A stretch of DNA of 64,000 nt from contig JACEFZ010011403.1 in NCBI GenBank assembly GCA_014155875.1, positions 106,168 through 170,167 on the forward strand. The letters are read 5' to 3'. The notes below the pieces were generated by a model, which worked only from the letters and a program-made list of their open reading frames with translations, searched no databases and was not told where the DNA came from. How positions within the stretch are numbered: position 1 is the stretch's first letter; each line of letters begins with the position of its first letter. Below, piece after piece: positions 23,201 to 35,200 of the stretch. The translations under genes were made by a program, and so were the position numbers. This DNA comes from Cepaea nemoralis. Lineage: Eukaryota > Mollusca > Gastropoda > Stylommatophora > Helicidae.

Positions 23201-26200
23201 TCTAGCACCGGACTTATAGAACATTCTATCACCGCACAGTACTGTACTCTATTCCTAATCATACTCTAAGTTAGATATGATTAATAGACTACCATATGCC
23301 TATTCCGGTTGATGATTGAGACTATGCAATCACAGACTGGATCTATGTCCGCCGATAAATATCAACACTTTGACACTATAGTCTCTTTCAATTAACACAA
23401 CTCGGAATACTGCGCCGATCTTTAACACTTCAGAATTGTTGGTCGACTCACTCCAACTTGTTTACCGCAACTGGTTTTAAATCGGGGCTTGCGTGACGTC
23501 ACCAAAAAGTCTAGACGCTAATCAGTCCAGATTCTGGCTTTCTCCCTGTTTTAGACTGACTGGAATCAATTCGCCATCTATTTTGCTTTCATTGGGGAAA
23601 TCTTTGTCTCATACAACAAAAGTCCTGTCTGTCTGTGAGCCAGAGGATTTTTCCCCACATCACAGAATCCATCCGACGTCTGTCCAGACCTTCCGTCTAC
23701 AACTTCAAGGGCTGTCTACCACCTTGCAGACGGATCGCGCCATTGTACGTTTCTCGGACAACCCACATCATACAGAAATGCCGACCGTGTGCAGACAGTT
23801 TTCGCAATGTATTTTGTTCCTCAATCCCCTGCTCATCGAAGGATTGCCTGTTTTTGTAGACGAATGTCGGGTTTTGTTTGTCATCGATCGAAACTATCAA
23901 GTTTTTTCCACAGAGTAGGCCATCAGGCAGCACCCCTGGCAACACTGTTAGGAAACAATAAACTACCCATGGGTGGTTACTTAGATGGAACCTGTCTAGA
24001 GGCAGTCAACCTATCACGCATGCAGGTCTGAGTCGGGCATGCTGACATCTGAGGTACATGACTGAGTGGGATGCAGTCCCCTGGCAGGGGCAGACAAGTG
24101 AGAACATAGCTGTACATAGATGAGGGAAATGGCAGATAGTTATGACATAACTTCACATCGATGAGGAACAGTTGCAAATTGATGCTGTAGATAAGAGAAA
24201 GTTGAGGTAGGACATAAAAGTGTAGGGAAGGCAGTTGGAACATGTAACTGTTGATAGATGAGAGAAGGTGGAGTTAGTTGAAGTGACAGCTATGGACAGA
24301 TGATAAAAGAGGAATGTTGTTGGGATCTCATTATAGAAACCACATAGCTTGCCAAAATCACCATTATCCAATAGAGTAATACAGACACAGTTCTAATAGA
24401 AATGTATCAGGCCAGCAGGTGACATGTCAAAACATATGTTGATGTTCCATTCTTTATTGTAGCAGATAGAACATATTTGATTGTAATAGTGATATAAGGG
24501 TCTTTCATACTCCTACTTTTGATTTGTTTACTCTCCTCTCTGTGTGGTAAATCCTCCCCTTGGTTGTACTGAATACGCTGATTGTGAGAGATCACTTTGA
24601 TATCACCATGCTTTTACTGAATACGCTGATTGTGAGAGATCACTTTGATATCACCATGTTTTTACTGAATGCGCTGATGTGAGACATCACTTTGATATCA
24701 CCCAGGAACTGCTACCGATGATGGCACACACAATTGCCCCAGAGGATCTGCAAGCTGTAGGGTTGCTGGTAATACAACTGTGGACTTTGGCAAACCAAGC
24801 AAAGGTCTGGAGGCTACAAGCAGTGGAGTCAGACTTGTGTACACATCCAGAGAGAAACCAGCAGGATGCTTGGACTACCCTTCTACCACAATTAATTTCC
24901 GTTGTCCTCAGAGAGGAGGGGTAATGTAACAAACAGAATGTGATGAACATGGTTGACAGTTCTCATAATTTTTGTTTTTAACTATTACACCAGAACATTT
25001 CACTACGGCTGTGTACATTGTCACATCATGTGTGTTTGAGTACATTGTCACATCATGTGTGTATGAGTACATTGTTACATCATGTATGTATAAGTACATT
25101 GTCACATCATGTATGTATGAGTACATTGTCACATCATGTATGTATGAGTACATTGTTACATCATGTATGTATAAGTACATTGTTACATCATGTATGTATA
25201 AGTACATTGTTACATCATGTATGTATGAGTACATTGTCACATCATGTGTGTATGAGTACATTGTTACATCATGTATGTATGAGTACATTGTTACATCATG
25301 TATGTATAAGTACATTGTCACATCATGTATGTATGAGTACATTGTCACATCATGTATGTATAAGTACATTGTTACATCATGTATGTATGAGTACATTGTT
25401 ACATCATGTGTGTATGAGTACATTGTTACATCATGTATGTATAAGTACATTGTTACATCATGTATGTATAAGTACATTGTTACATCATGTATGTATAAGT
25501 AGATTGTCACATCATGTATGTATAAGTACATTGTCACATCTTTCCTCAACTCCCACATACACATAAGGTACTTAAATGTTACACATATTCTTAGGTTGGG
25601 TAGTGTTTCTACTGTGAAGTGATGCTTCTCGGGCAGCTGCCAGTGACATCCCACTATTATTTCTATCTGTTGAAGGATCTGTAACGACGTATTCAGCTGT
25701 CATGTGGGACCTCCTGTTTTGTTAGTCTTATCTGAGAAGACTAGACATCTGAACACTGGCCCTGGGAGATGAGGGCAGCATCACTTTCTCATGTTTCCAT
25801 TTTTGCAATCTTCATTCTCAATTGATGTTGGGCCCAGAACTTTGCAATCCCCCTTCTCAATTATGAGGGCAGGGAGTGACCAGAGGATCTATCCAACACT
25901 CAGTACCAAATGGAAAAGTCAGATGGAAACATAATCAGACTGCAGCTGATACAGTTAGTATTGGGACTCTATACTGGTTGTTGAAGTTGCAAGTTGAAGA
26001 TAGGGCACATAGGGGAATGTTCTGAGCGCTGTGATGTTGTTTCCTAACTCAACTCAACTCTCAATTAAGATGGAACCAGGACATTAGACACATCATTTTC
26101 AATTCATGTTAGATCTTGCACTTATCAAGTGATTACTGAATTATTTACCTCCGAGCCACTTCCCATACACACCTGGTCCTTCCCCCACCACCACCATGAA

Positions 26201-29200
26201 TGTATGTGAACTAGTGCTTGGCTGTCAATGTTGTAATGGAGACTGTCTTGTGAGACTGTCACTGTTGTCACTAGAGGCTGTCTTGTGTGATTGTCAATGC
26301 TGTCACTAGAGGCTGTCTTGTGAGACTATCAGTGTTTTCATGGAGGCTGTCCTGTGAGACTGTCATGGTTGTCACTAGAGGCTGTTTTGTGAGACTGTCA
26401 GTGCTGTCACTAGAGGCTGTCTTGTGAGACTGTCATTGTTTTCATAGAGGCTGTCTTGTGAGCTTGTCAGTGGAGCTGTGGCTGGTGTGTTGTCTTGAGC
26501 TGAAATTATTGTACTGAAAACATGCACTTAAAGATTTGATGTGTTCTCCACTGACATGAGCCCCCCAATGGTGTCACCAACAGAGCAGAGAGCCCACGGT
26601 GCTGTCCAGTTTCCTGTGCAGTGTGGAGGTCATGTGGCTGACAGAGTTTGCTTGCCCAGTGGACCACATCAGCAGCACGACCTGCCAGTTGACCATGGAA
26701 CAACATGACATTCATGTGGACCTGTTTCTTCTGAAACGGCAAGAGTGTAAGTGCAGCAGTTGAAGAGTTCTCTGCCTCCCTCATGTCTTGTGATGCCAGT
26801 GAGGATTATCCTCTTGCCAGACCTAGCTTAGACGGTATAAGAGTTAATGTGCCATTTATGATGTTGATATTACTTGCAGATTATCTGTTGTCATAGTTTA
26901 CTGGAAGCTCATCTTCTATTGTCCGGGCCGTGTGGCTTTGGTGATCATGTCCCTCCACAGCCTTCTTTCTCGTGTTCTGCCAGTCATTTCTGATACCACT
27001 GTTCCTCCCTGCCATGATATCAAACTGTCTAGCATCGTCTCGCTCATGGTGTGCCACCTGTCACAGTTGCCAGGTCACTGCATAAAATTGTTTCATGATT
27101 ACGGCACAAGACCATGGTCAACAGACGTAGTTTCCAAAACATACAGGTGAGCGAGAATAGAGAACCTAATAGCAGAGAAGACATGTACACATGGTTTTCT
27201 TCCTTATTTGATGTCACAAGGTGTGCATGAGATTTGATTCACACCTCATTCTCTCATCCCTAGTTTAACACTAGTCACATGAAACCAGCGGATGCATTAA
27301 TGGAAGGTAGTTCATTGTCACAGACATCATCATCATCATCATCATCATCATAATATCCAACCAGCTGTTTGTTGAAAGGACATAATGATAGAGCTTACAA
27401 CATTGTACATGAATCATCATCATAATATCCAACCAGCTGTTTGTTGAAAGGACATAATGATAGAGCTTACAACATTGTACATGAATCATCATCAGGACAT
27501 AGTTTGACCTCATAGTGTGGTTTTCTCAGTCTAAGTGTATATATTTAGTGTAATAGTAAGAGAAACAGAAACACATAAAACAACAATATATCCCTGGGTG
27601 GGAGACTTCACTTGTATTCTCTCCAGCAGTAGAAGTTTCACAGGATAACTGTCTGTCTAGCTGCTTCATCTAAAGACATTGTTAGATCTGCCTGACTTCC
27701 TACAGCTTGTGATACTCCGTACATCATATTTAGAAGTTTCACAGGATAACTGTCTGTCTAGCTGCTTCATCTAAAGACATTGTTAGATCTGCCTGACTTC
27801 CTACAGCTTGTGATACTCCGCACATCATATTTAGAAGTTTCACAGGATAACTGTCTGTCTAGCTGCTTCATCTAAAGACATTGTTAGATCTGCCTGACTT
27901 CCTACAGCTTGTGATACTCCGTACATCATATTTAGAAGTTTCACAGGATAACTGTCTGTCTAGCTGCTTCATCTAAAGACATTGTTAGATCTGCCTGACT
28001 TCCTACAGCTTGTGATACTCCGTACATCATATTTAGAAGTTTCACAGGATAACTGTCTGTCTAGCTGCTTCATCTAAAGACATTGTTAGATCTGCCTGAC
28101 TTCCTACAGCTTGTGATACTCCGCACATCATATTTAGAAGTTTCACAGGATAACTGTCTGTCTAGCTGCTTCATCTAAAGACATTGTTAGATCTGCCTGA
28201 CTTCCTACAGCTTGTGATACTCCATACATCATATTTTCAGATCAGCTTATGAGCCAGAGTTGGGCTATGTTTGTCTACAGCTTGTGATACTCCGTACATC
28301 ATATTTTCAGATCAGCTTATGAGCCAGATGTGGGGCTATGTTTGTCTACAGCTTGTGATACTCCGTACATCATATTTTCAGATCAGCTTATGAGCCAGAT
28401 GTGGGCTATGTTTGTCTACAGCTTGTGATACTCCGTACATCATATTTTCAGATCAGCTTATGAGCCAGATGTGGGGCTATGTTTGTCTACAGCTTGTGAT
28501 ACTCCGTACATCATATTTTCAGATCAGCTTATGAGCCAGAGTTGGGCTATGTTTGTCTACAGCTTGTGATACTCCGTACATCATATTTTCAGATCAGCTT
28601 ATGAGCCAGATGTGGGGCTATGTTTGTCTACAGCTTGTGATACTCCGTACATCATATTTTCAGATCAGCTTATGAGCCAGAGTTGGGCTATGTTTGTCTA
28701 CAGCTTGTGATACTCCATACATCATATTTTCAGATCAGCTTATGAGCCAGAGTTGGGGTATGTTTGTCTACAGCTTGTGATACTCCATACATCATATTTT
28801 CAGATCAGCTTATGAGCCAGAGTTGGGCTATGTTTGTCTACAGCTTGTGATACTCCGTACATCATATTTTCAGATCAGCTTATGAGCCAGAGTTGGGCTA
28901 TGTTTGTCTACAGCTTGTGATACTCCGTACATCATATTTTCAGATCAGCTTATGAGCCAGATGTGGGGCTATGTTTGTCTACAGCTTGTGATACTCCGTA
29001 CATCATATTTTCAGATCAGCTTATGAGCCAGAGTTGGGCTATGTTTGTCTACAGCTTGTGATACTCCGCACATCATATTTTCAGATCAGCTTATGAGCCA
29101 GATGTGGGCTATGTTTGTCTACAGCTTGTGATACTCCGCACATCATATTTTCAGATCAGCTTATGAGCCAGATGTGGGGCTATGTTTGTCTACAGCTTGT

Positions 29201-32200
29201 GATACTCCGTACATCATATTTTCAGATCAGCTTATGAGCCAGAGTTGGGCTATGTTTGTCTACAGCTTGTGATACTCCGTACATCATATTTTCAGATCAG
29301 CTTATGAGCCAGATGTGGGGCTATGTTTGTCTACAGCTTGTGATACTCCGTACATCATATTTTCAGATCAGCTTATGAGCCAGAGTTGGGGTATGTTTGT
29401 CTACAGCTTGTGATACTCCATACATCATATTTTCAGATCAGCTTATGAGCCAGAGTTGGGCTATGTTTGTCTACAGCTTGTGATACTCCGTACATCATAT
29501 TTTCAGATCAGCTTATGAGCCAGATGTGGGGCTATGTTTGTCTACAGCTTGTGATACTCCGTACATCATATTTTCAGATCAGCTTATGAGCCAGAGTTGG
29601 GGTATGTTTGTCTACAGCTTGTGATACTCCGTACATCATATTTTCAGATCAGCTTATGAGCCAGATGTGGGGCTATGTTTGTCTACAGCTTGTGATACTC
29701 CGTACATCATATTTTCAGATCAGCTTATGAGCCAGAGTTGGGGTATGTTTGTCTACAGCTTGTGATACTCCGTACATCATATTTTCAGATCAGCTTATGA
29801 GCCAGATGTGGGGCTATGTTTGTCTACAGCTTGTGATACTCCGTACATCATATTTTCAGATCAGCTTATGAGCCAGAGTTGGGCTATGTTTGTCTACAGC
29901 TTGTGATACTCCGTACATCATATTTTCAGATCAGCTTATGAGCCAGATGTGGGGCTATGTTTGTCTACAGCTTGTGATACTCCGTACATCATATTTTCAG
30001 ATCAGCTTATGAGCCAGAGTTGGGCTATGTTTGTCTACAGCTTGTGATACTCCGTACATCATATTTTCAGATCAGCTTATGAGCCAGATGTGGGGCTATG
30101 TTTGTCTACAGCTTGTGATACTCCGTACATCATATTTTCAGATCAGCTTATGAGCCAGAGTTGGGCTATGTTTGTCTACAGCTTGTGATACTCCGTACAT
30201 CATATTTTCAGATCAGCTTATGAGCCAGATGTGGGGCTATGTTTGTCTACAGCTTGTGATACTCCGTACATCATATTTTCAGATCAGCTTATGAGCCAGA
30301 GTTGGGGTATGTTTGTCTACAGCTTGTGATACTCCATACATCATATTTAGAAGTTTCACAGGATAACTGTCTGTCTAGCTGCTTCATCTAAAGACATTGT
30401 TAGATCTGCCTGACTTCCTACAGCTTGTGATACTCCGTACATCATATTTTCAGATCAGCTTATGAGCCAGATTTGGGGTATGTTTGTCTACTGCTTCATT
30501 CAGACATCACAGGGATCTTCATCCCCAGCAGCCGCATTACACCCTAGAGTAGACAAATATACACTGACGTTGTCTTTGTTAGCTGAACTGTCTTTGCCCT
30601 CCCTCTTCTACCCTGGAGTAGTGCAATATGAGACCATATGTTCCCAGCTGGTGTCCAAGAAAGGAAATGACCACTGTGAGCAATCACTGGTGCGTGACCT
30701 TCACATAACTGTCCCGATCCCTCAATATACCACTTGGAGGAGGCCAGATTTGTTGAATAAAGAGTATGTGTATTTATTAAATATAATATTTAGTCATTAA
30801 TATTTAGTGAAGTACACCACATGCTGTGATGGCTGGGGCTCATGGGGAGGAGGCAGTCATACCTGAAGTATTGCTCCAGTCTGACAGAGTGAACAGCTGT
30901 GTGGGAAATCTCATTGGTTGTTTTATAGGCAACCTCTCAGTTGCAATTGGTTGTTTTATAGGCAACCTCTCAGTTGCAATTGGTTGTTTTACCGACACAC
31001 ATATTTATTATATTAAATAAATAGACACTCATATGTGTTACAGCAAACCCTTAGATGCTCATGTAATACGATCAATTCATAGACACTTATCTATGTTACA
31101 GTTAACCCATACGTGGTGAATGTGACCGATGGCCAGGATCACTACCAGTATCTCATTAACGTCTGCAACACTTTGGGAAACACATGCGGCACTTCCAAGA
31201 AGGGACCCTCAGTTTGCCAAACTAAAGCTGATGATGAAACATTCTTCAAAAGTCTGGGAGAAAATGCATATACAACACTGAGGTTTGTCTTTTGTTGTTT
31301 CATTTTGTTTCATTCACACTATCATATAACATCTGCTGTTTCTTTTGCTTTACATCTGCTAGACTCAGCTGTGTCTAGACAGCAGAACATGTGGTACATG
31401 TGGTGTATTGTGCAGCTTCTATCACAAATCTGGAAGTCTTAGGGAAATCACCACATTAGTGTTCCTAGAATTGTTGTATGGGCAGTCACAAAGTTCTATG
31501 TTCTATGGGCAGTCACACAGTTCTGTGTTCTATAGGCAGTCACACAGTTCTATTATGTTTGAATGACATGTTCAATTGGTAGTCACATTGTTCAATTATG
31601 TTTCAGTGACATGTTCTATGGGCAGTGACACAATTCTGTTATGTTTGAATGACAGGTTCTATGGGCAGTCACATTTTTCTATTATGTTTGAATGCCATGT
31701 TCTATGGGCAGACACATTGTTCTATTATATTGTAATGACATGTTCTATAGGCAGTTACATTGTTCTGTTATGTTTGAATGACATGTTCTATGGGCAGACA
31801 CATTGTTATATTATATTGTAATGACAATGTTCTATGGGCAGTCACATTGTTCTATTATATTTTAATGACATGTTTTATGGGCAGTCACATTGTTCTATTA
31901 TATTGTGAAGGCATCCTGTTGTCCAACATCAGTGTGATGTCATACAGGACTCCCGCAAACTTCATCCAACATACAGGACTTCACGTTGGAGCTCAAGCCA
32001 ACGAACACAAGCAAGCAAGCAATGATCAGTTCACTGAGTCCAGCCTCTGACTGGCTGTGTTGACAATAGTATGACTTGCTTCTGACCACAGGAGATATTC
32101 TCTTGTTGTCTTTCTTCAAGCCAGTCACATTTATCCCATTCTCTTGCTCACATTGCTATGTGTTACACCACAAACTATCATGTCGTACCTTGACATCATC

Positions 32201-35200
32201 TTGCTGTCTGTCACACTGTCACACTGAGCCACCTTATACACATCGCTATGTGTTACACCACAAACTGTCATGCCCTACCTTGACACCATCTTGCTGTCTG
32301 TCACACCTGCAGGTATTCAGATAACAAGCTGACTATGATACTGAAGCATGGAGATGCCTGCAGTTCTCACTTCAAACGGGAAACATTCATTGATTTCTTC
32401 TGCAACAAAACTGCAGGTAACACTGATCTGTCTGGAAGTATACAGGTGAACTCTAGAGCTGTGTGTTGCCCAGTGTGATGGCAATATCAAGATTATATGT
32501 TTCTGTATGTGCTGCTTGGACTGACTGTCTGTCTGCAGTCACATGCTAGCTTTATTGAACCCTCATAATACTTCACATCCTGTGATACAGACAGACCTTT
32601 ACTGCATTAATCTGACAAACACTAGTCTGTCAGGATACCTGTTTAACACACAAGCCTCATACCAAGACCATTCTGAACCTCACACCAGTCTGTCACACCA
32701 GTCTATCACACCAGTCTGTCACACATATCAGTCTGTCACACATATCAGTCTGTCACACTATCTGTCACACATATCAGTCTGTCACACTAATCTGTCACAC
32801 ATATCAGTCTGTCACACCAGTCTGTCACACCAATCTGTTACACATATTAGTCTGTTACACATATCAGTCTGTCACACCAGTCTGTTACACATATCAGTCT
32901 GTTACACATATCAGTCTGTCACACCAGTCTGTTACACATATCAGTCTGTCACACCAGTCTGTCACACATATCAGTCTGTCACACATATCAGTCTCTCACA
33001 CCAATCTGTTACACATATCAGTCTGTCACACATACCAGTCTGTTACACTTATCAGTCTGTTACACACATCAGTCTGTCACACCAGTCTGTCACACCAGTC
33101 TGTCACACATATCAGTCTGTCACACATATCAGTCTGTTACACATATCAGTCTGTCACACTAGTCTGTCACACATATCAGTCTGTCACACATATCAGTCTG
33201 TCACACCAATCTGTTACACATATCAGTCTGTCACACTAGTCTGTCACACATATCAGTCTGTCACACATATCAATCTGTCACACCAATCTGTTACACATAT
33301 CAGTCTGTTACACATATCAGTCTGTCACACCAGTCTGTTACACATATCAGTCTGTCACACTAGTCTGTCACACATATCAGTCTGTCACACCAGTCTGTTA
33401 CACATATCAGTCTGTTACACATATCAGTCTGTTACACATATCAGTCTGTTACAATATGTCTGTCACACCAGTCTGTCACACATATCAGTCTGTCACACCA
33501 GTCTGTCACACATATCAGTCTGTCACACCAGTCTGTTACACATATCAGTCTGTCACACTAGTCTGTCACACATATCAGTCTGTCACACATATCAGTCTGT
33601 CACACCAATCTGTTACACATATCAGTCTGTCACACTAGTCTGTCACACATATCAGTCTGTCACACATATCAATCTGTCACACCAATCTGTTACACATATC
33701 AGTCTGTTACACATATCAGTCTGTCACACCAGTCTGTTACACATATCAGTCTGTCACACTAGTCTGTCACACATATCAGTCTGTCACACCAGTCTGTTAC
33801 ACATATCAGTCTGTTACACATATCAGTCTGTTACACATATCAGTCTGTTACAATATGTCTGTCACACCAGTCTGTCACACATATCAGTCTGTCACACCAG
33901 TCTGTTACACATATCAGTCTGTCACACCAGTATGTCACACATATCAGTCTGTCACACTGTCACAAATATCAATCTGTCACACCAGTCTGTCACACATATC
34001 AGTCTGTCACACCAGTGTGTCACACATATCAATCTGTCACACCAGTCTGTCACACATATCAGTCTGTCACACATATCAGTCTGTCATGCCAGTCTGTCAC
34101 ACAAGTCTGTCACACATATCAATCTTTCAACCAGTCTGTCACACATATCAATCTTTCAACCAGTCTGTCACACATATCAATCTTTCAACCAGTCTGTCAC
34201 ACAAGTCTGTCACACATATCAATCTTTCAACCAGTCTGTCACACATATCAATCTTTCAACCAGTCTGTCACACATATCAATCTGTCAACCAGTCTGTCAC
34301 ATCAGTCTGTCACACATATCAGTCTGCCACACTAGTCTGATGTACATATCAATGTTTAGTGACAGACTGGTGTGATTGTGTTGAGTGACAGACTGGTGTG
34401 ATTGTGTTGAGTGACAGACTGGTGTGATTGTGTTGAGTGACAGACTGGTGTGATTGTGTTGAGTGACAGACTGGTGTGATTGTTAAATATTTAGCACAAC
34501 CCACTACTGGCAATGCTGGTCGCATTCTGGTATGAACCGAAGGCCTATCCACGTCAATGTGGAAGCACTAGACTCGAGTTTCGCTCTCGTTTGAGCTCTT
34601 CAGTAGTGCATATCCTTGACCGGACCCGGAAACAAACCCCAGATCACTGGCACGTGAAGCGCGTGTGTAAACACTAGACCACACGGCACACGATTCACAC
34701 GGCCAAATTATCACAACAGACTGTGGTGTGATTGTGTTGAGTGACAGACTATTGATATTTTGTTTAGTGATAGACTGGTGTGATCGTCTGACTGGTGTGA
34801 ATGTCAAACTGGTGTGATTGTCTGACTAGTGTGATTGTCTGACTGGTGTAATTGTCTGACTGGTGGGATTATCTGACTGGTGTGATTGTCTGACTGGTGT
34901 GATTGTGTTGTGTGACATACTGATGTAATTGTGTTGTGTGACATACTGATGTGATTGTGTTGTGTGACATACTGGGTTGATTGTGTTGCATGACATACTG
35001 ATGTTATTGTGTTGTGTGACATACTGATGTTATTGTGTTGTGTGACATACTGGATTGATTGTGTTGTGTGACATACTGATGTGATTGTGTTGTGTGACAT
35101 ACTGGTGTGATTGTGTTGTGTGACATACTGATGTGATTGTGTTGTGTGACATACTGGGTTGATTGTGTTGTGTGACATACTGATGTGATTGTGTTGTGTG

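Noticed and set aside
23493..23918. 141-codon plus-strand frame
   Set aside because: Overlapped by similar-length frames on both strands, no domain recognised, inside a probable compound insertion.
30462..30800. 112-codon frame next to the 69-bp array
   Set aside because: Starts in a repeat unit, does not match any part of CI-MPR expected between exons 5 and 6, and exons 5 and 6 already join in phase.
32543..34375. 610-codon open frame (and companions) on the plus strand
   Set aside because: It is a read-through of the CAGTCTGTCACAC minisatellite, has low-complexity periodic sequence, lies in IGF2R intron 7, and has equally open neighbours in other frames.
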